NCBI GenBank assembly: GCA_964242215.1
Contig: CAXTCJ010000015.1
Coordinates: forward strand, 1 to 64,000
Origin: LMUY01 sp964242215
GTDB lineage: Bacteria > Pseudomonadota > Alphaproteobacteria > Acetobacterales > Acetobacteraceae
Direction: 5' to 3'
DNA length: 64,000 bases
The translations under genes and the position numbers were made by a program. Below are positions 8,747 through 17,955 of this stretch, in pieces; positions within the stretch are counted from its first letter, which is position 1; each line of letters begins with the position of its first letter. Below the pieces are notes generated by a model. It was not told the origin of the DNA, did not search any database, and saw only the letters and a list, made by a program, of their open reading frames with translations.

Positions 8747-10294
8747 ATGAAGAGACTGAACCCGGCCGCGTTCCTGGCTGTGGCCCTGGCATTCGGCGGC
8801 ACGGCGTCCGCCCAGCCCAAGACGGCCCTCAGCGTGTCGATCTTCTCGCAGGATATCGGCACGCTCGATCCGGATTTCGCCGTCGGCACGCAGGACCGTG
8901 TGCCCGTCGCCTGGATCTTCAACGCGCTGACGCGGTTCAAGCCGGGCACGATCGACCCCAAAACGCTCGAACCCGATTTGGCACAGAGCTGGGATGAGAG
9001 TGCGGACGGCAAGACCTGGACATTCCATCTGCGCCACGGCGTGCAGTTCCACGGCGGCTACGGCGAGATGACCGCGGACGACGTGGTGTTCAGCTACACC
9101 AAGGCCGCCGACGCCGCGACCTCCGCCTTCGCCGCCGACTACGCGCAGTTCCAGTCGGTGGAGGCGGTCGATCCCTACACCGTCAAGATCACGCTGAAGC
9201 AGCCGGTGCCAAGCCTGCTGGGCCTGGTGGCCAACTACTCCGGCGGCTTCATCCTGTCCAAGAAGGCGGCCGCCGAACGCGGTGACGGGTTCAAGCGCGC
9301 GCCGATCGGAACCGGGCCGTTCATGTTCAAATCGGTGGCGCCGAGCCAGTCGCTGGAACTGGCCGCCAACGATGCGTATTTCCGCGGCAAGCCCAAGATC
9401 ACCGCCATCAGCTATCGCTTCATGCCATCGTCCGCCTCGCGGGACCTCGCCTTCGAGAACGGCGAGATCGACCTGGGCGATGGGCAGCAGGACCAGAAAT
9501 GGGTCGCTCGCATGAAGGCCGTACCCCACACGGTGACCGACGTCATGGACCCGGCGGAGCTATCGCAGCTCTATCTGAACATCACCTCCAAGCCGCTCGA
9601 CGACATCCGCGTGCGCCAGGCCATCGCCTACGGCATCAACCGGGCAGAGATCGTGCGCTGGCGCGGTGCGGATGTCGCCCGGGAACCGAAAAGCGTCTTC
9701 CCGAGCGGCTATCTCGGCTACACCGCCGATAACGGGCTGCTGCCGTACGACCCGGCCAAGGCCAAGCAACTGCTTGCCGACGCCGGTTACAAGGACGGCG
9801 TTACGGTGAAGATGGTGATGACGCAGGAACCGAACAGCCTGGCGTTGATGCAGGTGGTGCAGGCTCAGCTCAAGCGCGTCGGCATCAACGTCGACATGAA
9901 CGTGGTGGAGCACGCGACCTATCACCAGATGATTAGGCAGGACCTCAGCCCGCTCTCGTTCTACGCGGCGGCTCGCTTCCCTGTGGCCGATGTGTACCTG
10001 ACGCAGTTCTTCTCGTCGCGCAGCATCGTCAAGGGCCCGACGGCGGTCACCAATTTCAGCCACTGCAACGTGGCCGACGCGGAGATCGACGCGGCACGGA
10101 GCGAGGTGGATCTGGCGAAGCAGGCAGCTGACTGGACGGAGGCGCAGCGCAAGATCATCGCCGCCGTGTGCGCGGTGCCGCTGGTCGAGACGCTGCAGGT
10201 CTGGGCGCATCACGACAATTTTGACTTCGGTTTCCCCCAGAGCGGTTCAATGTCCCTGGGTCCGATGCTGACCGAGGCGTCGGGCTTCAAATAG
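8747..10294 (+). CDS. ABC transporter periplasmic substrate-binding protein (SBP_bac_5, DppA/OppA family)
   Basis: 515 residues starting with a Sec signal peptide (MKRLNPAAFLAVALAFGGTASA, cleavage after ASA). The ATG is supported by a GACGAGGA site at 8731; open codons upstream are not needed. Family landmarks include the LEPDLAQSWDESADGKTWTF entry region, VRQAIAYGINRAEIV and the C-terminal domain with PLVETLQVWAHH. It would capture di/oligopeptides, opines or similar solutes in the periplasm and deliver them to the permeases encoded downstream. It is preceded by about 100 untranslated bases after the ATPase gene, the longest gap in the operon. Confidence 0.88.
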   Translation: MKRLNPAAFLAVALAFGGTASAQPKTALSVSIFSQDIGTLDPDFAVGTQDRVPVAWIFNALTRFKPGTIDPKTLEPDLAQSWDESADGKTWTFHLRHGVQFHGGYGEMTADDVVFSYTKAADAATSAFAADYAQFQSVEAVDPYTVKITLKQPVPSLLGLVANYSGGFILSKKAAAERGDGFKRAPIGTGPFMFKSVAPSQSLELAANDAYFRGKPKITAISYRFMPSSASRDLAFENGEIDLGDGQQDQKWVARMKAVPHTVTDVMDPAELSQLYLNITSKPLDDIRVRQAIAYGINRAEIVRWRGADVAREPKSVFPSGYLGYTADNGLLPYDPAKAKQLLADAGYKDGVTVKMVMTQEPNSLALMQVVQAQLKRVGINVDMNVVEHATYHQMIRQDLSPLSFYAAARFPVADVYLTQFFSSRSIVKGPTAVTNFSHCNVADAEIDAARSEVDLAKQAADWTEAQRKIIAAVCAVPLVETLQVWAHHDNFDFGFPQSGSMSLGPMLTEASGFK

Positions 10295-10309
10295 CGACGG
10301 GCAGGCGGC

Positions 10310-11251
10310 GTGATCGTTTATATCCTGCGCCGCCTGCTCGCGTCGGTGCCGACCTTGCTCGCCGTGCTGACCCTGGTCTTCGTCATCGTGCGCATCGTGC
10401 CGGGTGACCCGGCGATGACCATCCTCGGCGATCAGGCCACCCCCAATGCCATCGCAGCGCTGCATGTCCGCCTGGGGCTGGACCGGCCGATCTGGGCGCA
10501 ATACCTCGCCTTCCTCGGCCAGTCGCTCGCGGGCAATTTCGGCCGCAGCATGGTCACCGGACGCACGGTGCTGAGCGAGGTCGCGGCGGTGCTGCCCTAC
10601 ACGCTGGACTTGGCCGTGGCCTCCGTCGCGGTGGGGGCGGCGGTCGGCGTGCCAGCCGGAGTGTATGCGGCGGTCTACCGCAATCGCTTCATCGACTTCG
10701 CCGTGCGGATCGGTTCGCTGTTAGGGTTGTCCTTGCCGGTGTTCGTCTCCGGCATCTTCCTGCTGCTGCTGTTCGGCCTGCACTGGCGGGTGTTCCCGGT
10801 GATCGGCAACGCCAACATGAGCGACCCGGTGGACCGGTTGTACAAGCTCGTGCTGCCAGCCCTGACGCTCGGCACGGTGATGGGCGCCTACATCACCCGG
10901 GTGACGCGCTCGACCATGCTGCAGACCCTGCGCGAGGACTATATCCGCACGGCGCGGGCCAAGGGCGTGCCGTGGCGCCGCGTCGTGTGGGGTCATGGGC
11001 TGCGCAATGCGTCGCTGCCGATCGTGACCATCGTCGGCCTGTATATCGGCATCCTGATCGGCAATTCCGTCCTGACCGAGATCGTATTCAGCCGCCCCGG
11101 ACTCGGCCGCATCATCGTCGGCGCGCTGAACCAACGGGACTACACCATGCTGCAGGGTCTGCTGGTGATCTACTGCTTCATGATCGTGGTGGTGAACCTG
11201 ATCACCGACCTCGCCTATGGCCTGCTCGACCCGAGGGTGCGCGAGGCATGA
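10310..11251 (+). CDS. ABC transporter permease (DppB/OppB family)
   Basis: 313 residues with a GTG start. It begins with the usual OppB N-terminus (YILRRLLASVPTLLAVLTLVF, a membrane helix) and the motif VPGDPA. There are six membrane segments, and the EAA loop that contacts the ATPases is seen around IRTARAKGVPWRRVVWGHGL. Length is typical. The stop overlaps the ATG of the next permease by four bases (ATGA), which indicates coupled translation. Confidence 0.88.
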   Translation: MIVYILRRLLASVPTLLAVLTLVFVIVRIVPGDPAMTILGDQATPNAIAALHVRLGLDRPIWAQYLAFLGQSLAGNFGRSMVTGRTVLSEVAAVLPYTLDLAVASVAVGAAVGVPAGVYAAVYRNRFIDFAVRIGSLLGLSLPVFVSGIFLLLLFGLHWRVFPVIGNANMSDPVDRLYKLVLPALTLGTVMGAYITRVTRSTMLQTLREDYIRTARAKGVPWRRVVWGHGLRNASLPIVTIVGLYIGILIGNSVLTEIVFSRPGLGRIIVGALNQRDYTMLQGLLVIYCFMIVVVNLITDLAYGLLDPRVREA

Positions 11252-12090
11252 CCCGGCTGCGCGCGGCCCTGCGATGGATTGCCGGCCACCCGACGGCGAG
11301 CATCGGCGCGCTGATCTGCATCCTGATCGTGCTCGCGGCGGTGGGGGCGCCCATCCTCTCGCCCGCCGACCCGATCGAGCAGAACATCGTCGACCAGTTG
11401 GCGCCGCCGAGTGCTGAGTACCCACTGGGTGCCGACAATTTCGGCCGCGACGTGTTGTCCCGCCTGTTGTGGGGCGCCCGGTTCTCGCTGCTGGTCTCGT
11501 TCCTCTCCGTCTCGTGCGCGATGCTGGTCGGGGGCACGATCGGGCTGGTTGCGGGCTATGTCGGCGGCCGCACGGATTTCTTCGTCATGCAGGTGATGGA
11601 CGTGCTGTTGTCCTTGCCGAGCCTGATCCTCGGGCTTATCGTGGTCGCCCTGGTGGGGCCGTCGCTGGGCAGCCTGGTATTCGCAATCGCGCTCACCGCC
11701 ATCGCGCCATTTGCCCGCGTGGCCCGCGCGCCCGTGCTCAGCTTGCGCAACCGTGCCTATGTGGAGGCGGGCCGTGCCCTCGGCTTCAGCCATGTCCGCA
11801 TCCTGTTCGTGCACATCCTGCCGAACATGCTCTCGGAGGTGTTGGTGATGGCGACGCTGTGGATGGCGGACGCCGTCCGGACGGAGGCGGCACTCTCGTT
11901 CCTCGGCCTCGGCATCAAGCCACCGGCGCCGAGTTGGGGCAGCATGTTGCGGGACGGGTTCGAAGCCATCCTGGATTCGCCTTGGCTCTCGATCTTTCCC
12001 GGCATCGCGATCCTGTTGCTGGTGCTCGGCCTCAACATGCTGGGCGACGGGCTGCGCGATGCGGCCGACCCGACGCTGGGTGGCCTATGA
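11248..12090 (+). CDS. ABC transporter permease (DppC/OppC family)
   Basis: 280 residues. It has the DppC N-terminal helix (ASIGALICILIVLAAVGAPIL), the periplasmic motif PLGADNFGRDVLSRLLWGAR and the EAA loop (YVEAGRALGFSHVRILFVHI). The C-terminal segment is FLGLGIKPPAPSWG. It forms the heterodimeric channel with the preceding permease. Its start and its stop both overlap the neighbours by four bases (ATGA), so the order B-C-F is tightly coupled. Confidence 0.9.
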   Translation: MTRLRAALRWIAGHPTASIGALICILIVLAAVGAPILSPADPIEQNIVDQLAPPSAEYPLGADNFGRDVLSRLLWGARFSLLVSFLSVSCAMLVGGTIGLVAGYVGGRTDFFVMQVMDVLLSLPSLILGLIVVALVGPSLGSLVFAIALTAIAPFARVARAPVLSLRNRAYVEAGRALGFSHVRILFVHILPNMLSEVLVMATLWMADAVRTEAALSFLGLGIKPPAPSWGSMLRDGFEAILDSPWLSIFPGIAILLLVLGLNMLGDGLRDAADPTLGGL

Positions 12091-13055
12091 CGGCGCTTCT
12101 GCAGGTGGATGGGCTGGTTAAGCACTTTACCACCCGGCGCGGTTTCCCGCGGCCCAGCACGGCCGTGGTCCGCGCGGTGGACGGCGTCACGCTGTCGGTA
12201 CAGGCCGGCGAGGCGTTCGGCCTGGTGGGCGAAAGCGGTTGCGGCAAATCCACCATGGCGCGGTTGGCGATGCGCCTGATCGAACCCACCGGCGGGTCGG
12301 TCCGCTTCGCCGGCGAGGACGTGCTGGTCGCCCGCGGCGCCGGTTTGCTGCGGCTGCGGCGTCGCATGCAGATCGTGTTCCAGGACCCGTTCTCGTCGCT
12401 CAGCCCGCGCCGCACCGTAGGGCAAACCTTAGTCGAGCCGTTGGTGGTGCACCGGCTGGCCAGCGGCGCTGCAGCCCGTGCGCGAGCCGCAGCGGCGGTC
12501 GAGGAGGTTGGGCTGGACCCCTCCGCGCTCCGCCGCCTGCCGCACGCCTTCAGCGGCGGGCAGCGCCAGCGGATCGGAATTGCGCGCGCCCTGGTTCTGG
12601 AACCGGAATTGCTGGTGGCGGACGAGCCGGTCTCCGCGCTGGACGTCTCCGTGCAGGCGCAGATCCTTACTCTCCTGAAGGCGTTGCAGGCCCGGCGCGG
12701 CCTCGGCTTCCTGTTCGTCAGCCACGACCTCGCAGTCATCCGCTGGTTCTGTGCCCGTGTGGCGGTGATGTATCTTGGCCGCATCGTCGAGCAGGGGCCG
12801 GTCGAAGCGGTGTTCGAGCGGCCGCGCCATCCCTATACGCGTATGCTGTGCGACGCCTCGCCGATCCCAGACCCTGGGCAGCGCGGCACCCTGCCTCGGG
12901 TCACCGGCGAAATCCCGTCAGCTGCGGCGCCGCCGCTCGGCTGCCATTTCCACCCACGCTGCCCGTCGGCGACCGAGCTATGTCGGCGGGAGTATCCGGG
13001 CTGGGAAGGCTCTCCGGACCGCGGATTCGCCTGCCATCATCCGTTGCCGGGGTGA
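12087..13055 (+). CDS. Peptide/opine-type ABC transporter ATP-binding protein (DppF/OppF family)
   Basis: 322 residues. Walker A is GESGCGKSTM, the Q-loop MQIVFQDPFSSLSPR, the signature FSGGQRQRIG and Walker B LLVADEPVSALD. It ends with the Opp C-terminal Cys motif (GCHFHPRCPSATELC). It completes a full importer: two ATPases, two permeases and a binding protein. No gene follows in the same operon; the next coding trace is a truncated Nudix gene about 100 bases on. Confidence 0.9.
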   Translation: MTALLQVDGLVKHFTTRRGFPRPSTAVVRAVDGVTLSVQAGEAFGLVGESGCGKSTMARLAMRLIEPTGGSVRFAGEDVLVARGAGLLRLRRRMQIVFQDPFSSLSPRRTVGQTLVEPLVVHRLASGAAARARAAAAVEEVGLDPSALRRLPHAFSGGQRQRIGIARALVLEPELLVADEPVSALDVSVQAQILTLLKALQARRGLGFLFVSHDLAVIRWFCARVAVMYLGRIVEQGPVEAVFERPRHPYTRMLCDASPIPDPGQRGTLPRVTGEIPSAAAPPLGCHFHPRCPSATELCRREYPGWEGSPDRGFACHHPLPG

Positions 13056-13160
13056 CAGCAGGAGCATCTGGAGGATGCTTTAGCTTGGGTTGATTCAGGG
13101 GCGGAACTATTCTGAACAGCAAACCAGCTACGCCGGCAAAGCACCTAGTTTCGTTCTTGC

Positions 13161-13532
13161 TTGATCGACGAGGGTCACATCCTACTGGTGGATCGCAAGA
13201 ATGCACAGCTTTGGTTGCCACCCGGTGGCCATGTAGAACCGGGAGAACACCCAAGGCAGGCAGTTGAAAGAGAGCTTGAGGAAGAACTCGGCATTATACC
13301 AGCTCACCCCATCGAAGCCGACATAGTGGTCACTTGCACGACGACAGTCGGCGTGACAGCTGAGCATACGGTCGTGTCGCTCTGGTACGTTGTTCGTGTA
13401 AGCCGTAATCAGTCCATGACGTTTGATGCCGGCGAGTTCAACAGGATCAGATGGTTCGACGTTATGGATGCTCCGCTTCACCGCAGCGACCCGCATCCGG
13501 GGCGCTTCACTCAAAAACTAGTCCATAACTAG
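13161..13532 (+). CDS. Nudix hydrolase, 5'-truncated
   Basis: The Nudix box GX5EX7REXXEEXGI is complete: G, then HVEPG, then E, then REL, EE and LGI at residues 22-44. The family normally starts 15-25 residues earlier with a beta strand (HVTASxFVV). Here the frame hits a TAG at 13146, leaving only FRSC before IDEGHILLVD. A TTG at 13161 could start translation. The active-site helix is intact, but the missing first strand makes a functional fold doubtful. Its substrate class is unknown. Confidence 0.55.
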   Translation: MIDEGHILLVDRKNAQLWLPPGGHVEPGEHPRQAVERELEEELGIIPAHPIEADIVVTCTTTVGVTAEHTVVSLWYVVRVSRNQSMTFDAGEFNRIRWFDVMDAPLHRSDPHPGRFTQKLVHN

Positions 13533-13616
13533 AATCTCTGCATCTCGTTCTGGTCTGCGGATCCATGCGGCGCGGTGTATATTGGTGGCCTTGCCAACAG
13601 CATCACCGGGTCAGCC

Positions 13617-14103
13617 ATGCAGACTGATGTGCTCCCTCTGGGCCAATCATCCTCCTCAATGGGGCATCGAGCAGTGGCAAATCGTCCGTCGCTCGCGCCC
13701 TTCAGGCACGTCTCGACCAGCCTTACTGGCACATTTCCATCGACCACCTAAGGGACGCCGGCGTGCTACCGCTCGACCGGGTGCGCAGTGGGGAGTTCGC
13801 CTGGTCCGCGATGCGGGGTCCGTTCTTTGCAGGCTTTGAGCGCTCTCTCGCGGTCTATGCCGAAGCGGGCAACAACCTCGTCGTGGAGCATATCATCGAG
13901 GACGAGGCGTGGATGCAGCGCGTGGTGCGTCTCCTCCACCGGTTAGATGTCTTCTTCGTGGGAGTGCGGTGTGACTTAGACGAGTTGGAGCAGCGCGAGC
14001 GGCAGCGGGGCGACCGCCTCTTGGGAGACGCAAGACGGGACTTCTTCACCGTCCACCGTCACGCCGTCTACGACCGTGCGGGAGGGTTGCGATCGTCAGC
14101 ATT
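13617..14103 (+). pseudogene. Chloramphenicol phosphotransferase-like (CPT) P-loop kinase, frameshifted and 3'-damaged
   Basis: From 13646 the frame reads IILLNGASSSGKSSVARAL, the CPT-type Walker A. It continues with HISIDHLRDAGVLP, VVEHIIEDEAWMQ and a FFVGVRCDLDELEQRERQRGD segment, all CPT landmarks. This frame has a stop (TGA at 13625) and no start codon upstream. A natural ATG at 13617 (MQTDVLPLG) lies in another frame, so a frameshift falls near 13640. After HRHAVYD (about 14075) the sequence no longer resembles the family. The ancestral product was a small-molecule phosphotransferase. Confidence 0.6.
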
Positions 14104-14332
14104 GAACCTCTCACGTCCTGTGTCCCGTGCCGGCCGGCTAAAAGGTGAGCTGTTATCAAAAACGGGCCACGTCGGAGAGACTTCGATCGCTGGCATTATC
14201 GTACCTGGGCGCGTTCGCGGCGGCAAGCGCGCCGAAAAGTCGCCAAGGGTGTCTTCACCTATGTTTCTGTCGGCGACAACGGCCGCCTCAAAAAGGCTTG
14301 CAGCTTCAAACCAAGGGTGATGCGGTTACCAG

Positions 14333-14391
14333 GGGCGCGGGATACCTGGTAGCACGGGGCTGGCTCCAAGCATCCCGCCCCGCGCCCGCTC
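14333..14391 (-). terminator. Possible hairpin terminator after selO
   Basis: Immediately after the selO stop, an inverted repeat pairs GGGCGCGGG with CCCGCGCCC across a loop of about 35 bases. No clear U-tract follows, so efficiency as an intrinsic terminator is uncertain. Confidence 0.3.
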
Positions 14392-15850
14392 AAGTTCCGC
14401 AGAATGTCCGGTAAAACGGATCGACCACATGGGGCGGAGCCGCAAAGCGGTCCCCGTCGGGCCTGTCCTCGAAGGGCCGCGCCGTCGCTTCCAGCAGGGC
14501 CTCAAAAGGTCCTAAATAGTCGCGTGTCACCGCCGCCGCTATTGCCTCTTCCACAAGGTAGTTGCGGGGGATAACGGCCGGGTTCACCTCCCGCATGGAA
14601 GCTCCGGCATTGGGCGTCAGCCGCGCCCGCCATTGCACGGCCCACTCATCGTAGGCAACCCCGTCGGCAAACAGCGCCCGCACACGGGCATCGCCGTCCA
14701 AGCCTGAAGCCGCGTCGCACAACCGCCGGAAGGTCAGCGTGAAATCGGCGCCATTTCTCGCCATGCGCGACAGCAAGTTCTGTATCAAAGCGATGTCGCC
14801 GTCCTCAGCCGCGCCGAGCCCGAGCTTCTGCCGGAATCGTTGCAGGTAGCCGGCCTCGAACAGCGGGCCGAATGCGGCCAACGCGTCCTGCGCGATTTCC
14901 ACCCCGGCCTCCTGCGTGTCGCCCAGTAATGGCAGCAATGCTTCCGCCAGCCGGGTTAAATTCCAAAACGCGATCGAAGGCTGGTTCGAATAAGCGTATC
15001 GGGCCCCTTCATCGATGGAGCTGAACACCGCGGCCGGGTCATAGACATCCATGAAAGCGCACGGGCCATAATCGATCGTCTCACCCGACACGGCCATGTT
15101 GTCCGTGTTCATCACGCCGTGGACGAAGCCGACCGCCAGCCATTGCGGGATCAGTGCCGCCTGCCGCCCGATCACCCCGTCCAGCAGCGCGCGATATGGG
15201 TGTGCCGCCGTCGCCGCCTCGGGATAGTGCCGCGCGATGACATAGTCGGCGAGTGTCTGGACACCTTCCGCATCACCCCGCGCCGCGAAATACTGGAAGG
15301 TACCGACCCGGATGTGGCTCGCCGCGACGCGGGTGAACACGCCGCCCGGCAATGCCGTGTCCCGGTAAACCTGCTCTCCCGTCGTAACCGCCGCCAGCGC
15401 TCGCGTGGTCGGCACGCCCAGCGCGGCCATGGCCTCGCTAATCAGGTATTCCCGCAACACCGGGCCCAATGCCGCGCGTCCATCTCCCCGGCGGGAGAAT
15501 GGCGTCGGCCCCGACCCTTTTAGCTGGATGTCCCGCCGCACACCGTCGCGCCCCACGACTTCGCCCAGCAGAATGGCCCGACCATCGCCAAGCTGGGGCG
15601 AGAACCCGCCGAACTGATGCCCGGCATAGGCCTGTGCAATCGGGGCCGCTCCCAACGGAATCCGATTGCCGGACAGCAACGCCGCTCCGTCAGGACCGGC
15701 GAGCAGGGAGGGGTCGATCCCCAAGCTTTCGGCCAAGCGCGTGTTCACGCGGATGATGCGGGGCGCTGGCACCTTTGTAGGCTCGACTCGCGCAAAGAAG
15801 CGTGGCGGAAGGTGCGTATAGGTGTTGTCGAAGGGGATCGCAGGAAGCAT
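14390..15850 (-). CDS. selO: Protein adenylyltransferase SelO (YdiU family)
   Basis: 486 residues. The SelO pseudokinase fold attaches AMP to Ser/Thr/Tyr of target proteins and is linked to the oxidative stress response. Visible landmarks are GHQFGGFSPQLGDGRA, the ATP-binding QLKGSGPTPFSRRGDG, and the metal-binding stretches HGVMNTDNMAVSG and DYGPCAFMD. I chose the ATG at 15850 (MLPAIPFDNTY) because it matches the family N-terminus and has a GAGGAA site 8 bases upstream; an in-frame codon at 15910 is also possible. Many SelO proteins end with a redox Cys pair; here the end is FYRTFCGT, with one Cys four residues from the end. Stands alone among remnants. Confidence 0.9.
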   Translation of the reverse strand: MLPAIPFDNTYTHLPPRFFARVEPTKVPAPRIIRVNTRLAESLGIDPSLLAGPDGAALLSGNRIPLGAAPIAQAYAGHQFGGFSPQLGDGRAILLGEVVGRDGVRRDIQLKGSGPTPFSRRGDGRAALGPVLREYLISEAMAALGVPTTRALAAVTTGEQVYRDTALPGGVFTRVAASHIRVGTFQYFAARGDAEGVQTLADYVIARHYPEAATAAHPYRALLDGVIGRQAALIPQWLAVGFVHGVMNTDNMAVSGETIDYGPCAFMDVYDPAAVFSSIDEGARYAYSNQPSIAFWNLTRLAEALLPLLGDTQEAGVEIAQDALAAFGPLFEAGYLQRFRQKLGLGAAEDGDIALIQNLLSRMARNGADFTLTFRRLCDAASGLDGDARVRALFADGVAYDEWAVQWRARLTPNAGASMREVNPAVIPRNYLVEEAIAAAVTRDYLGPFEALLEATARPFEDRPDGDRFAAPPHVVDPFYRTFCGT

Positions 15851-16530
15851 GGGGACGTTCCTCGGGCACTCAGACATGGCGACTGCCGCGGCTGGTTCCA
15901 AGCAGCGCATCCCTCACGAGAAACGGCGATCAGGCGACCCAGCGCCTCGCCGTAGCCGATTAGTTAGCGACGCCCTCGGCGCTGCGGCTGTATATCGCAA
16001 CACCCGATCACGCTTTGTCGAGAGCGGTAGAAGACGCTGAGCCTTACTGCGTGCTCAGTTCCGATCACCGCACGCGCGACAGCTTGGTCGACCTTGGTAA
16101 GCTGCAGGCCGGGGGGAGCCCCGAACGCCGACCATCTCGTCACTGGCAAGAGCCGGCTACTGAAGTTGCCGGTGCCGAGTGCCACAACCTCACTGCTGGA
16201 CGCGGACGTTGCGTCCACACAGCAACGCAAAACCCTGGAGGCGTCCTATTCGACCGCGTCAAACGCTATTACGGCGCCTGCGGGCTAGCTAGCAGCCTGT
16301 CATCCCGCTGCTGCTCGAACTCGCGCCGGTGTCCGACTAGGGCGGTTCGTGGCCGAGCATGTCAAAGGCGAAACGGTCTCTGACGTGCTCGGCCACTTAG
16401 CCCGCGCGACAGCGCGGCCGGCGCCAGGTTCTCAGCCGGCGGCGAGCGAAAAGCTTACGCGCAGGGCGGCGGGCCTGACAGCTAACACTCCGTCGATGAC
16501 CGAGTTCCACCGTATGGCTGCCTCGATTCG
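15851..16530. other. Gene-free stretch
   Basis: About 680 bases with no recognisable coding sequence on either strand beyond short random frames. It separates selO from the oxidoreductase remnant and is probably decayed DNA. Confidence 0.4.
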
Positions 16531-16539
16531 ACGAACCTA

Positions 16540-16994
16540 GTGCCACCCAGCGAGCCACGCCAGGCTGCTCGCCCGACGCGGACACAATGTGAGGCAGTGG
16601 TGCTACGGTTTCCCTCTGGCGCGATTGCGCAGTGCTCAACCAGCTACACGGCACATGAGTCGAAGGACATGCGCGTTCGGTTAGGTGAGGCATGGTTGGA
16701 CGTTGCCAATGCCTTCGCCTATCGCGGCCAGTCGCTGCGGATTGCCCGGCGTGTCGGTGAAGAGGAGGCGATCGATAGCCCGGTCATCGCTGCCAAGAAC
16801 CAGTTCTCTTTAGAGATTGACCACTTCGCCGAGTGCGTGATGACGGGCCGCCGCCCCGTACTCCCGGTGAGGAGGGCGTGCAGGACCACGTGGTGATGGA
16901 GGCGATCTACGAGTCGGCTCGCACTGGGCAGCCGCTGTCCCTGCCTACCATCAGTGGTCTTGACGTATTTCGTGGCCCGGCGCTGGGCGGCTAG
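16540..16994 (+). pseudogene. Gfo/Idh/MocA-family oxidoreductase, C-terminal remnant with frameshift
   Basis: The stretch VVLRFPSGAIAQCSTSYTAH, then VRLGEAWLDVANAFAYRG and EIDHFAECVMTGRRP, is the C-terminal half of a glucose-fructose-oxidoreductase-type dehydrogenase. Near 16858 the frame shifts and continues as TPGEEGVQDHVVMEAIYE to the stop at 16992. The NAD-binding N-terminal half is missing. The remnant ends two bases before the ATG of the downstream transporter, suggesting an old operon. Confidence 0.7.
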
Positions 16995-16996
16995 AG

Positions 16997-17449
16997 ATGC
17001 AGGTCCGGTTCTATGCCCTGGCGTTGCTTGCGGGCGTGAGCAACCCACTCCAGTCCGCCGCCAATGCCGCGCTGAACAAGGGGATCGGCCAGCCGCTAGC
17101 AACCGGCTTGGTCGTGTATGCCGTTGCCGTCGCCGGCCTGCTCGTTTGCGTGGGCATCGCGACGGCAACCGGCACATCCTTCACCGGCCTCGGCAAACTC
17201 GGCGGGCTACGTTCGTGGGTGTTTGTGGGAGGTTTGTGTCAACAGACCTTCACGTTGGCGGCGGCTGTCAGTACGCAGAAGGTTGGCTCCGCGACATTTA
17301 CCGTGACGGAGCTGGTGGTGGCCGTACTGCTTTCCATCGCGCTCGACGCACATGGATTGATGGGTCTGGAAGTTCGCGGTGCAACGTGGCCACGCCTGCT
17401 GGGTGCCGCACTTGCGATCGGGGGTGTGACCCTGGTTTCGCTGTTTTAG
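16997..17449 (+). CDS. DMT-family small transporter (YdcZ/DUF606)
   Basis: 150 residues with about four to five hydrophobic helices. The N-terminal repeat typical of DUF606/YdcZ is recognisable: LLAGVSNPLQSAANAALNKG, then LATGLVVYAVAVAGLLV, FVGGLCQQTF, VGSATFTVTELVVAVLLS and a final LGAALAIGGVTLVSLF. Length is normal for this half-size drug/metabolite transporter family. The substrate is unknown. It lies two bases after the broken oxidoreductase gene, so it may have lost its original promoter context. Confidence 0.75.
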   Translation: MQVRFYALALLAGVSNPLQSAANAALNKGIGQPLATGLVVYAVAVAGLLVCVGIATATGTSFTGLGKLGGLRSWVFVGGLCQQTFTLAAAVSTQKVGSATFTVTELVVAVLLSIALDAHGLMGLEVRGATWPRLLGAALAIGGVTLVSLF

Positions 17450-17512
17450 GCGGAGCGCGAGTGTGCCGGACGATTGGGGCCACAGGGGTGTTTGCCACCG
17501 GCGGCTGCCGGT

Positions 17513-17757
17513 CTAGGCGACAATACGCTTCAGCAGCGCGCCGACAACTTTTTCCACAAGCACCTGCTCGTTCTGCTCGGCCCCCTGCGCGAACTCGAAC
17601 AACGGCAACGGCAACGGCGCCGGTACGACGGGCCGATGGAATGCAGCTTGCGGCCGGAACTGGCGACCGTAGGCCAGAAGCGGGTCTACAGGCGGTGGTG
17701 TCGCGTGTCGCCGCTCAGCCCGGCTGATGCGCCACTCGGCCGGGGTAGGTTGACCCC
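17513..17757 (-). pseudogene. C-terminal end of an unrecognised minus-strand protein
   Basis: A coding-like frame ends at a TAG at 17515-17513. It reads LLAYGRQFRPQAAFHRP, a Pro/Leu-rich linker (VPAPLPLPLFEFAQ) and the helix EQVLVEKVVGALLKRIVA. Amphipathic helix ends and smooth composition suggest a genuine protein tail. Its upstream part is replaced at about 17755 by the IS66 remnant on the other strand. I do not recognise the family. Confidence 0.35.
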
Positions 17758-17955
17758 GGCGTGCGGGTCTAGCTGGCCAACTGCCACACCGATATACGCC
17801 GCGGCTTGAATGGCTCGCACTCCAGGTTCAACAGGCGCTGGGGCGCGACCCGCACGCGGGCGACCTCAACGTGTTCAGGGGCAAGCAGGGTGGCTTGTTG
17901 AAGATCCTTTGGCATGACGTGCCCGGCATGTCGCTAACCGCCAAGCGGCTAGGAG
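17755..17955 (+). mobile_element. tnpB: IS66-family accessory gene (TnpB/Orf2) remnant
   Basis: The sequence corresponds to the TnpB start VRVWLATGHTDMRKG, reading here VRV-stop-LANCHTDIRRG with a nonsense codon in place of Trp. After a frameshift near 17815 it continues as ALQVQQALGRDPHAGDL, VFRGKQGGLLKILWHD and GMSLTAKRL. It stops matching at about 17955, where the family would go on. Both disablements and the truncation make it inactive. Confidence 0.75.

Noticed and set aside
11469..12086. Extension of the second ATPase frame 206 codons upstream
   Set aside because: It lies wholly inside the DppC gene in another frame; the ATGA overlap at 12087 defines the start.
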